From: Deltaproteobacteria bacterium | GTDB lineage: Bacteria > Myxococcota_A > UBA9160 > UBA4427 | DNA length: 64,000 nt | Direction of reading: 5' to 3' | Assembly: GCA_029261835.1 (NCBI GenBank) | Contig: JAJDAO010000056.1 | Span: 62,001 to 126,000 of the forward strand | Shown: piece by piece, positions 56,643 to 64,000 of the stretch | Position numbering within the stretch: position 1 is the first letter of the stretch | Layout of the letters: each line of letters begins with the position of its first letter | Notes under the pieces: model-generated | Database searches by the model: none | The model's input: only the letters and a program-made list of their open reading frames with translations | What the model was told of the DNA's origin: nothing | Made by a program: the position numbers and the translations under genes

Positions 56643-57446
56643 CTACCCCTCCTCTGTTCCCCCGGCCCCACCGGGCACGGCATCGCTGGCCGAAACCTGG
56701 ACCGCCGCTTCGTTGGCCTCGTAGAACGGCCTGAGCAAGTCGATCGGGAAGGGGAAGATCGTCGTCGAGCTGTTCGTGCCGGCGATCTCTCCCAGCGTTT
56801 GGAGGTAGCGAAGCTGGAGCCCGGCACTCTCCGACGAGAGTGTGCGAGCCGCGTCCGCCAAGCGCTGGGCGGCCAAGAGTTCGCCCTCGGCCAAGGTCAC
56901 CTTGGCGCGCTTCTCACGCTCGGCCTCGGCCTGCTTGGCCATCACCCGCTGCATCTCCTGGGGAAGGTCGATCTGCTTGAGCTCGACCGCCCTCACTTTG
57001 ACACCCCAGGGCTCGGTCTGCTGATCGATGATCTCCTGCAGCTTCTGGTTGATCCGTTCCCGATCCGCCAGCAGCTGGTCGAGCTCGGCCTGCCCACAGA
57101 CGCTCCGCAGGGTCGTCTGCGAAAGCTGCGACGTACCGTACAGATAGTTCTCCACCTGGATCACCGCCTTCTCCGGGTGCAAGACGCGGAAGTAGAGCAC
57201 GGCGTTGACCTTGACAGAGACGTTGTCCCGGGTGATGACCTCCTGCGACGGCACGTCCATCACGATCTCACGCAGACCCACGCGCACCATGCGGTCCACG
57301 CCGGGGATGATCCACTTGAGACCCGCCGACCGGACACCGGCGAAACGACCGACCCGGAAGATCACGCCGCGCTCGTACTCCGGCAGGATTCGAACGCCGG
57401 CGATCACGAACACCAGGACTACTCCGACCGCAATCAGGATGGACAT
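56643..57446 (-). CDS. Stomatin/slipin-like SPFH protein
   Basis: A 267 aa membrane scaffold. An N-terminal hydrophobic segment ([20 protein letters not shown]) precedes a slipin-type SPFH domain ([73 protein letters not shown]). The region ends [24 protein letters not shown], a typical stomatin tail. Slipins are normally encoded next to NfeD, which is here 98 bases upstream. The protease may cleave or work with it. Confidence 0.93.
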   Translation of the reverse strand: MSILIAVGVVLVFVIAGVRILPEYERGVIFRVGRFAGVRSAGLKWIIPGVDRMVRVGLREIVMDVPSQEVITRDNVSVKVNAVLYFRVLHPEKAVIQVENYLYGTSQLSQTTLRSVCGQAELDQLLADRERINQKLQEIIDQQTEPWGVKVRAVELKQIDLPQEMQRVMAKQAEAEREKRAKVTLAEGELLAAQRLADAARTLSSESAGLQLRYLQTLGEIAGTNSSTTIFPFPIDLLRPFYEANEAAVQVSASDAVPGGAGGTEEG

Positions 57447-57544
57447 ATCTAGCTACCCCCGTTGACCGATGCCTCGCCGTTCGGCGCATCGCCCCGATAA
57501 GTCTGGAATCTGATCGCCACCGGAAGACGACTCGGCGGATACAA

Positions 57545-58888
57545 TTAGCGCGTGCCGCCCGTCCGCCGCACGCGCAACTTGAGGCCCTCGACCGCGACGA
57601 CCTCCACCGCCTCCCCCTCCGCAATCGATTCGTCCGCCTGGACGTTCCAGTACTCGCCCCGGATGAAGACCTTTCCCCCCGGCCCCAGAGCACTGGTGGC
57701 CTGCCCCACCAAACCGACCATCTCGTCGACGCCCGCACTCTGGCGCGCCCAGAGCGTCCGGCCCACGAGCAGGACCACGAACCCGGTGAAGCCCCCGAGT
57801 CCCACCACCACCGGGACGAGCACGGACCAGAACGAGACCGTCAGATCACTGAGATCGGGTTGCTCGAAGACCATGCTCCCGCCAAGCAGAAAGCACCCGA
57901 TGCCCGTCGCGAAGAGCAACCCGAATGAAGCAACGAAGATCTCGGCTATCAATAGCCCGAGGCCGACCAGGATCAGCACCAGTCCGATCCAAGAGAATGG
58001 AAGAATCTGGAAGGCGAAGCCGGTCAGAACCAGACAGACGGCGCCCGCCACACCCGGGAAGATCAGCCCGGGATTGTTGAACTCGATGTAGATCCCCATC
58101 AGGCCGGCAAACATCAAGATGACCGCGACGTTCGGGTCGGCGAGGAAGTTGAAGATGCGCTGGAGCAGAGTCATGGCCAGCGGCCGGACGGACGCGCCGA
58201 CCAGCTCGAGTGTCCGGGTTTCACCCGCGACCGCCACCTCACGCCCCTCGATCGCGCTGAACAGGGCGCCGCGATCCTCGGCCACCAGATCGATCACGCC
58301 GAGTTCGAGCGCCTCGTCCCCCGTGACGGCGACCGAGTTCCGCACTGCATCGACGGCCCAGTCCACGTTTCGCTCGCGTTGCTTCGCGATGGATTCGATG
58401 TAGGCGGCCAGTAGGTTCTCCGCCTTCTCCATTGGCACGTTCCGCTCGCTACCCTCCTGCTCGGACCCGCCGCCCGTGACCCCCACTGGATGGGCGGCAC
58501 CGATGGAGCTTCCGGGCGACATGGCCGCGATGTTGGCGGCGATCGTGATGAAGGTGCCCGCTGAGGCCGCCCACGCACCGCGCGGCGTCACATACACGAT
58601 GATGGGCACGCGTGCATTGAGCATGGCCTGGATGATGTCCTGGGTGGAGCTCACCAGCCCCCCCGGTGTGTCGAGCTCGATCAACACAGCAGCCGCGCCA
58701 TCGGCCTCGCTGGTGGCGATGGCCTGGATGATGTAGTCCGCAGATGCTGGGTTGATGGAGCCGTCGATCGCGACCAGATTGACGTGCCCAGTGGCGCCCG
58801 CCCGAACGGGCAGCCACAGTGTCATGAGCAGCAGGCTGAGCGCAATGATGCGGCCTCGTCCACCGGCTCGCGAATCCGCTCTCGACAT
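57545..58888 (-). CDS. nfeD: NfeD-family membrane serine protease (ClpP-like plus NfeD domain)
   Basis: A 447 aa protein. It has a signal peptide (IIALSLLLMTLWLPVRAGA), a ClpP-class serine protease domain (about 35-205; Ser in RGAWAASAGTFIT, Lys probably in YIESIAKQRERN), about four to five membrane helices (about 235-375) and a C-terminal OB-fold NfeD domain (VGLVGQATSALGPGGKVFIRGEYWNVQADE). Members cleave the C-terminus of their slipin partner, here the downstream SPFH gene. ATG 58888 overlaps the coaBC stop (TGATG). Confidence 0.93.
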   Translation of the reverse strand: MSRADSRAGGRGRIIALSLLLMTLWLPVRAGATGHVNLVAIDGSINPASADYIIQAIATSEADGAAAVLIELDTPGGLVSSTQDIIQAMLNARVPIIVYVTPRGAWAASAGTFITIAANIAAMSPGSSIGAAHPVGVTGGGSEQEGSERNVPMEKAENLLAAYIESIAKQRERNVDWAVDAVRNSVAVTGDEALELGVIDLVAEDRGALFSAIEGREVAVAGETRTLELVGASVRPLAMTLLQRIFNFLADPNVAVILMFAGLMGIYIEFNNPGLIFPGVAGAVCLVLTGFAFQILPFSWIGLVLILVGLGLLIAEIFVASFGLLFATGIGCFLLGGSMVFEQPDLSDLTVSFWSVLVPVVVGLGGFTGFVVLLVGRTLWARQSAGVDEMVGLVGQATSALGPGGKVFIRGEYWNVQADESIAEGEAVEVVAVEGLKLRVRRTGGTR

Positions 58889-60096
58889 CAAACTTGCTCC
58901 TGACGCAGCTTCTCGACACGATCCAGAATCTCGGCCGCCACCGCCCGCTTGCTGAGAAGCGGGATCTCTTCGACCTCGCCCGAGGGACTGACGAAGAATA
59001 CGGCGTTGGTATCGACATTGAAGCCCGCATCGGCGCGCGAAATGTCGTTGGCAACCAGCAGGTCACAGCCCTTGCGGTCGATCTTGCGCCGGGCGGCCTC
59101 CACCACGTCGTGACTCTCCGCGGCGAATCCAACCACAATGCGGTTCCCCTTCTGCGCGCACACCTCGGTCAAGATGTCCGGATTCGCCACCAGACTGAGC
59201 GTGAGCCGATCGTGTGTGGTCAGACTCTCCTTCTTGATCTTTCGAGTCTCGGGCTCAGCGGGCCGGAAGTCGGCCACGGCAGCGGCCTTCACCACGACGC
59301 TGGCATCGGGCAGCTCGGCCAGTACTGCCTCTCGCATTTCGAACGCCGTCTGCACGTCGGTTCGTCGCACGCCGGCCGGGGTCGGCAGCGCGCTGACGCC
59401 CGCGATCAGACGAACTTCGGCGCCGCGCCGCGCGGCCTCCTCCGCAACGGCAAAGCCCATCTTGCCGGACGACCGATTGGTGATGCTCCGAACGGCATCA
59501 ATTGGCTCCGCCGTGCCACCGGCCGTGACCAGCACCGTCTCGCCCGATAGCGTTTCGGGACCAAGTAGGAGCTCGGCCGCGGCAGCGATGTCCTTCGGCT
59601 CCGACATGCGGCCCAGTCCTTCCCACCCACAGGCCAGATCGCCCGCCTCCGGGCCAACGCTGAGCACGCCGCGCTCGTGCAGCTGCGCGAGATTCGCTTG
59701 GGTGGCGACATTCTGCCACATGTTGACGTTCATGGCCGGCGCAACCAAGACGGGCGCGCGGCAGGCCAGGATCACCGCCGTGACCAGGTCATCCGCAAGG
59801 CCGTGACAGATCTTCGCCAGGGTATTCGCGGTGGCGGGTGCCACGATCACGAGCTCGGCCCAATCCGCCAGACCGATGTGATCGATCTCGTTCTCCTCGC
59901 CAGGATCGAAGAGATCTTGCCGCACCAGTTCACCAGAGAGTGTCTGCAGAACCAGCGGCGAGACGAAGCGCTGTGCCTCGGCGGTCAGGGCACAGCGCAC
60001 TCGGTGGTCCGCTCTGCGGAGCACACGAACGAGCTCCGGAATCTTGTAGGCGGCGATGCCGCCGGTTACTGCGAGCAGAATGCGCCGCGGCGCCAT
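58888..60096 (-). CDS. coaBC: Bifunctional phosphopantothenoylcysteine decarboxylase / synthetase
   Basis: A 402 aa enzyme of coenzyme A synthesis. The N-terminal CoaC flavoprotein part has LLAVTGGIAAYK, IVAPATANTLAKICHGLADDL and APAMNVNMW. The C-terminal CoaB part has TAGGTAEPIDAVRSITNRSSGKMG, VVKAAAVADFRP, KIKKE and VGFAAE. ATG 60096 has GAGAGGGG upstream. The frame opens about 480 bases earlier but without family sequence. coaD lies two genes upstream. Confidence 0.96.
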   Translation of the reverse strand: MAPRRILLAVTGGIAAYKIPELVRVLRRADHRVRCALTAEAQRFVSPLVLQTLSGELVRQDLFDPGEENEIDHIGLADWAELVIVAPATANTLAKICHGLADDLVTAVILACRAPVLVAPAMNVNMWQNVATQANLAQLHERGVLSVGPEAGDLACGWEGLGRMSEPKDIAAAAELLLGPETLSGETVLVTAGGTAEPIDAVRSITNRSSGKMGFAVAEEAARRGAEVRLIAGVSALPTPAGVRRTDVQTAFEMREAVLAELPDASVVVKAAAVADFRPAEPETRKIKKESLTTHDRLTLSLVANPDILTEVCAQKGNRIVVGFAAESHDVVEAARRKIDRKGCDLLVANDISRADAGFNVDTNAVFFVSPSGEVEEIPLLSKRAVAAEILDRVEKLRQEQV

Positions 60097-60241
60097 CGGA
60101 CCAGCCCCTCTCGGTTCTCCGCGAGGGTACCGGACCCCTTCGGCCCCGTCCAAGCCGGGCCCACCATCCTGGTCGAGACCTTCTGATTCAGGCGAGCTCG
60201 CGACTCTCGTGGCTGGGCTTCTCTCTTCGGAGCCCGAGTCG

Positions 60242-61675
60242 CTATACCATCTCGCTAGCCACTCTCCGCAGCAGCGCCTCACCATCTCGCATGCGGTTGG
60301 CGAGCTGGCGGCGCCCCCGGGCCTCCGCGTAGATACGAAGCGCCGGTTCCGTACCCGAACGACGAAACATGACGAAGCCGTCGTCCAGCGTGAGCCGTAG
60401 GCCGTCATCCGAGGAGACATCACGCACGACCGCGTCACCCACGGAGTCTGGCGGTAGCGAGGAAAGCCGCTCGAGTGCCAACTCGAGCGGCGCATCCGCA
60501 GGGATGGCACAACGACCACAGGTCGATCGCCCGAAGTCCTTCTCCAGCTCGTCCAGGCGAGCACGCAGGTCACCGCCGAGCGAAGCCGCGAGTTCGATCA
60601 ACAAGCAGCCGGCCAGGATGCCGTCCTTGTCGCGGCCCATGCGGGCGAACGCGAAACCGCCGCTCTCCTCACCAGCGACATCAGCCACACCGCTCTGTAG
60701 CGCCACGGAGAGATGCTTGAAACCGATCGGACGACGCTCGATCCGCAATCCGTGGTGTAGTGCCACCTTCTCGACGAGCGAGCCCGTGGCATGCGTGATC
60801 GCTACGCCTCGACGTGCCCGCCCGGTGCGTGCGAGGTGGTCGACCAACAGTGCCAGGGCCTGCGTCTCATTGACGATACGTCCGTCCGGCAGCACAGCCG
60901 CAAGGCGGTCGGCATCGCCATCGGTGGCCAGCCCGAGACAGTGCCCGCTCTGCCTCCTCACAGTCGCCGCCAATGCGCGCAGTCGTTCTGGTATCGGTTC
61001 GGGAGCGCCGCCGCCAAACCAAGGATCGGGAATGCCACGCAGCACTTCGACTTCGACACCCGTACTGCGCAGCACGACATCCAGCACACCGGCACCGACC
61101 CCGTGCATCGCGTCGTAACAGACGCGAAGCCGAGCTTTGCGCAGTCGGTCGCAGTCCAGCAGGGCGAGCAGATTCCGCCGGTAGCTGGCGGCGAGGTCGA
61201 CCACCGGAATCTCCGGCAGCGGGTGACCCGGAGAATCCGATCCAAAGCGCACCCAGGATTCGATGCGACGAGCATCGGCATCGACGATGCCTCCGCCCGA
61301 GGGAGCGAAGACCTTCAAGCCATGGTAATCGGGCGGATTGTGGCTCGCAGTGAGCATCAGAGCGCCGACGACTCGACGCTTCAGCGTGGCATGCGAGAGA
61401 ACCGGTGTCGGGATGGGCCCTTTCGAGAGCGCCGGTCGCAGGCCCTCTCGCTGCAGAACCTCAGCCACGACACGGGCCATTCGCTCGCTGGCGAAGCGGG
61501 TGTCGTAGCCCATGAGGACGCGTCCGTTCGGGGCGCGCTCATTGAACCAGCGAGCCGTGGCCCGGGCCAACGCTCGCAGGCGGCGGAAGGTGACCTCCTC
61601 GCCCAGGATCCCCCGCCAACCGCTGGTGCCGAAGAGAATCGGCTCCGTGTCCTCCGGTCGCCTGGACTTGGCCAC
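60242..61675 (-). CDS. Phosphoglucomutase/phosphomannomutase-type phosphohexomutase
   Basis: A 477 aa alpha-D-phosphohexomutase. The N-terminal GTSGWRG is followed by the phospho-Ser loop LTASHNPPDYHGLKVF and the Mg site ATDGDADRLA. The sugar-binding GEESGGFAF and the phosphate-binding FRRSGTEPALRIYAEA complete the four-domain set. It interconverts hexose 1- and 6-phosphates. GTG 61675 is preferred; the open frame goes about 36 codons further upstream. The sugar preference is not clear from motifs alone. Confidence 0.93.
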   Translation of the reverse strand: MAKSRRPEDTEPILFGTSGWRGILGEEVTFRRLRALARATARWFNERAPNGRVLMGYDTRFASERMARVVAEVLQREGLRPALSKGPIPTPVLSHATLKRRVVGALMLTASHNPPDYHGLKVFAPSGGGIVDADARRIESWVRFGSDSPGHPLPEIPVVDLAASYRRNLLALLDCDRLRKARLRVCYDAMHGVGAGVLDVVLRSTGVEVEVLRGIPDPWFGGGAPEPIPERLRALAATVRRQSGHCLGLATDGDADRLAAVLPDGRIVNETQALALLVDHLARTGRARRGVAITHATGSLVEKVALHHGLRIERRPIGFKHLSVALQSGVADVAGEESGGFAFARMGRDKDGILAGCLLIELAASLGGDLRARLDELEKDFGRSTCGRCAIPADAPLELALERLSSLPPDSVGDAVVRDVSSDDGLRLTLDDGFVMFRRSGTEPALRIYAEARGRRQLANRMRDGEALLRRVASEMV

Positions 61676-61745
61676 GAGCTCCGATCCCCCCGCCACTTTG
61701 CGGCGCCAGCCCTCGCGCGAGGGCGAGCGCGCTGCCGACGCGCGA

Positions 61746-62249
61746 TCAGCCGCCGGCGAGCTTGCTCCGCAGAGCCTCCGCAACCAGCGCCGGAACGAAC
61801 TCGTCGACCGCGGCCCCGAAGCGAACCAGCTCCTTCAGCCTGGAAGAACTCACGTACAGATACTTCTGGCTCGACGCCAAGAACAGGATCTCGACCTCGG
61901 GATGCAGGTGCTTGTTCATCAGCGCCATCTCGAACTCGTACTCGAAGTCCGACATTGCCCGCAACCCTCGGATGATCGCGCAGGCGCCGATCTGTGTTGC
62001 GAAGTCGACGACGAGCCCATTGAAGGCGTCGACCTTCACGCGATCGAGATCCTTCAGCACGCCCTGCAGCATGTCCAGCCGCTCGCTGTCGCTGAAGGTG
62101 CCGGACTTGGCGACATTCTTCGCCAACGCCACGACCACCTCGTCGAAGATGGAGAGGCTTCGGTGTATCAAGTCCAGATGACCATTGGTCAGTGGGTCAA
62201 AGCTGGCAGGGAAGAGCGCGATCCTCGGTCGGTCCACTTGCACCATCAT
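61746..62249 (-). CDS. coaD: Phosphopantetheine adenylyltransferase
   Basis: A 167 aa enzyme of coenzyme A synthesis. ALFPASFDPLTNGHLDLIHRS (with the HxGH-like TNGHLD motif), IIRGLRAMSDFEYEFEMALMN and the SSSRLKEL-type ISSTxVR segment are diagnostic. The start ATG 62249 overlaps the rsmD stop (ATGA), a common rsmD-coaD arrangement. Confidence 0.96.
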   Translation of the reverse strand: MMVQVDRPRIALFPASFDPLTNGHLDLIHRSLSIFDEVVVALAKNVAKSGTFSDSERLDMLQGVLKDLDRVKVDAFNGLVVDFATQIGACAIIRGLRAMSDFEYEFEMALMNKHLHPEVEILFLASSQKYLYVSSSRLKELVRFGAAVDEFVPALVAEALRSKLAGG

Positions 62250-62932
62250 TCTTTCTCTGAGGCGCCTCCATGTGAATCTGCGTGACCTGCCGAGATCAAC
62301 CACGAGACAACCGTGTCTCCGTAGCGCCGCTCTTGCTCGACATGCAGCCCGACGACTGGCGCCAGAGGATGGCGTTTTGCGCTCTCGACCACCACCACTG
62401 CACCCGGCACCAGCACACGCGCAGCGACGAGCGACTCGAGAGCGCCGTCGGCTTCGCCTGAATCGTATGGTGGATCGAGGAACACGAGATCGAAGCTCAC
62501 ACCCGCGGCGCCGAGTCTCCGCAGCGCCCCGCGGGCATCAGAAAGCACGACCTGTACCGCAGCCTCTATATCGAGCCTCCGCAGGTTCTGGCGCAGCACC
62601 GAGATTGCCTTCCGCGAGCGATCGACGCTCACTAGACTCTCGGCCCCCCGGGATATCGCCTCTATCCCGAGAGCGCCCGTGCCGGCAAACAAGTCGAGCA
62701 CCCGACACCCGCTGAGCTCACCCAAGCGCGCGAAGATCGATTCGCGCACGCGATCGGAGGTCGGTCGCACCCCCGACGGCGCTGCAACGAGCCGCCGTCC
62801 ACGCAGAGCACCCGCGATCACACGCAGAGATCCACCTCCCCGTCGCCGAAACGAGGAGGCTAGTGCGGGTGAAGGTCCTGGCGCCACACCGCCGACGAGT
62901 CCCGGCGGCGGCAGACTCGAGCGCCGTCGCAT
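62246..62932 (-). CDS. rsmD: 16S rRNA (guanine-966-N2)-methyltransferase RsmD
   Basis: An S-adenosylmethionine-dependent methyltransferase of up to 228 aa. The family start RVIAGALRGRRLVAAPSGVRPTSDRVRESIF, SAM site VLDLFAGTGALGIEAISRGA and catalytic FLDPPYD are clear. The family normally begins at RVIAG, so the first about 35 residues (from ATG 62932) may be untranslated. GTG 62823 (VIAGALRG) has GGGGAGG about ten bases upstream and is a good alternative start. It is coupled to coaD. Confidence 0.9.
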   Translation of the reverse strand: MRRRSSLPPPGLVGGVAPGPSPALASSFRRRGGGSLRVIAGALRGRRLVAAPSGVRPTSDRVRESIFARLGELSGCRVLDLFAGTGALGIEAISRGAESLVSVDRSRKAISVLRQNLRRLDIEAAVQVVLSDARGALRRLGAAGVSFDLVFLDPPYDSGEADGALESLVAARVLVPGAVVVVESAKRHPLAPVVGLHVEQERRYGDTVVSWLISAGHADSHGGASEKE

Positions 62933-63686
62933 CGTCCGCTATACGTCAGCCACGACACGGCGGAAGCTGTCGCGAATCGTGGGCCCGAGAATCTCGCGAT
63001 GCGCCTGCCGGCTGGACGTACGGGCCACGAGACGGCCATTACATCGACACCGTACGGTTTATTGGTGCATACCCGATAGCCCCGTAAGAGAATTCCCTCG
63101 CTGATTGCCGTCGGCGCCCCCGAGACGTAGCAGCAGTCACTGACGTCGCCGCAGTGGCGCCGATCGGATCGCCGAGTAGCGAAGCGCATACACACCGATA
63201 CATGTCGTCTCCCGCGGGAGAAGGGTATCGCCTCGCGAGGACAGGGTTCCGGGGGGTTGATGCAGCCGACACCGCTGCCTACAATGCGGCCGCTAGAGCG
63301 ACACGATAACTCCACTGTTTTACTCTCTTGAGTGTCACAATCGAAGGCGTAGGCCGGAAGCCGCCGAAAGCCGAAAGCCGGCGAGAACACATAGAGAGCT
63401 TGTGAGGCCATTGCAGAGTCAGAATCGCGCGAGTCCCAGCCAGAGCGGTCCGATCCACCATCGTACTCGGATCGCTGTGAACGAGGCCCGTCGCAGGCCG
63501 CACGCAACACGATCAACCCACTTCCGGGGGGGCTTGAGCTCCAAAGACGTCTGAGCAGGTATTAAGCAGAGAGAAGCTCATGAACCAGGTGGCAACGCAG
63601 CGGGTGTTGCACGGCTCCTGGAGAGAGCGCACGACAGCCTTCACCAACACAGAGTGCGGGCGACAACGAGGAAGGGATCAACAACA
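62933..63686. other. Long stretch with no recognised gene
   Basis: About 750 bases between rsmD and the XRE gene. The open frames have no family-like sequence. I see a few local palindromes (for example CTCCCGCGGGAG near 63211) and no tRNA. It should contain the rsmD-coaD promoter (minus) and the XRE promoter (plus). Confidence 0.5.
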
Positions 63687-63926
63687 ATGGCCACAGCTGC
63701 AGTCCAGCGCCTCAAGCGAAAACTACCCGAGCGGATCGCACAGGTACGCGGAGACCGTTCACAGCGTCAGTTCGCTCGAGACCTCGGTGTCTTTCAGCAG
63801 AACGTGAACCGCTATGAGAACGGAACCACACCGCACACAGACTTCCTGATCACTCTGGCGACCAAGGAGAGCATCTCGCTTGACTGGCTCCTGCTGGGCA
63901 AGGGAAGAATGAGGCGCAGCCGATAG
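63687..63926 (+). CDS. Small XRE-type helix-turn-helix regulator
   Basis: A 79 aa Cro/C1-type HTH protein. The domain is seen in LPERIAQVRGDRSQRQFARDLGVFQQNVNRYENGTTPHTDFLITLATKESISLDWLLLGKG. The pattern 'SLDWLLxGKG' is typical of phage-type or stand-alone XRE repressors. ATG 63687 has GGAAGGG upstream. A strong terminator follows directly, so it is a single-gene unit. Its targets are unknown. Confidence 0.88.
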   Translation: MATAAVQRLKRKLPERIAQVRGDRSQRQFARDLGVFQQNVNRYENGTTPHTDFLITLATKESISLDWLLLGKGRMRRSR

Positions 63927-63935
63927 GCACGCAGA

Positions 63936-63964
63936 GAGGCCCGGCCGCCCGGCCGGGCCTCTTT
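63936..63964 (+). terminator. Intrinsic terminator after the XRE gene
   Basis: Perfect 12-bp stem GAGGCCCGGCCG / CGGCCGGGCCTC with a CC loop, followed by TTT, ten bases after the stop codon. The best terminator in the window. Confidence 0.8.
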
Positions 63965-64000
63965 CGGCTCCTGCTTCAGCACCGCCTCGATCTTCACCGG

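Noticed and set aside
63812..63997. Possible C-terminal part of a minus-strand gene at the right edge
   Set aside because: The frame runs through the terminator hairpin and antisense to the XRE gene without family features.

Overview
The window reads as chromosome of a high-GC, Gram-negative bacterium of the former Deltaproteobacteria (Myxococcota or Desulfobacterota-like). The best evidence is the type IV pilus locus: pilB-pilT-pilC-pilS-pilR and pilM-N-O-P-Q, with NtrC-type regulators and a roadblock/TPR module, arranged much as in Myxococcus and Geobacter. An outer membrane is implied by a PilQ secretin and an LptF/LptG permease. A Tat-exported hydrogenase and a 2-hydroxyacyl-CoA dehydratase-type pair suggest at least facultative anaerobic metabolism. 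The lineage is an inference from gene content; no rRNA is present.

Layout. (1) 1-2084: the right end of an integrative element, with an excisionase-like protein, a small ribbon-helix-helix-like protein and a tyrosine recombinase whose 3' end runs antisense into a tRNA-Gly(CCC). (2) 2898-14186: one long plus-strand hydrogenase operon: large subunit, maturation protease, small subunit, HybA-like ferredoxin, HybB/NrfD-like membrane subunit, then hypA, a MinD/Mrp-type ATPase in the usual place of hypB, hypC, hypD, hypE and hypF. (3) 14509-27034: accessory genes: MscS channel, diheme cytochrome c, dehydratase pair, cold-shock protein, hybrid histidine kinase, atypical aldo/keto reductase, chalcone isomerase-like protein, an integrase fossil, a 14-repeat LVIVD surface protein and a CDF metal transporter. 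(4) 27271-51315: the type IV pilus region, almost all on the minus strand. No pilA pilin gene lies in the window. (5) 51432-62932: housekeeping and membrane genes: YbhN-like protein, ribF, lptF/G, hflC-hflK-slipin-nfeD, coaBC, a phosphohexomutase, coaD and rsmD. (6) 62933-64000: a long stretch with no recognised gene, then a small XRE-type regulator with a good terminator.

How the parts work together. The hydrogenase operon looks self-sufficient: a periplasm-facing, membrane-anchored H2-oxidising enzyme, its electron-transfer subunits, its peptidase and nearly all Hyp maturation factors. Its nickel-insertion pair differs from the standard bacterial one. HypA has the long zinc-domain insert known from Thermococcales, and the partner ATPase is of the MinD/Mrp class rather than the HypB GTPase class. 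The pilus region encodes the extension motor (PilB), retraction motor (PilT), platform (PilC), alignment complex (PilMNOP), secretin (PilQ) and PilSR control, plus TPR, roadblock and ExeA-like ATPase proteins that probably regulate or assemble the machine.

A further feature is an interspersed palindromic repeat with 20-base arms (three copies, at about 15.67, 19.94 and 54.55 kb). Each copy sits directly at the 3' end of a gene, and the copies differ by compensatory and wobble-preserving changes, which points to a function as folded RNA. All calls are by eye from sequence; no database search was run.
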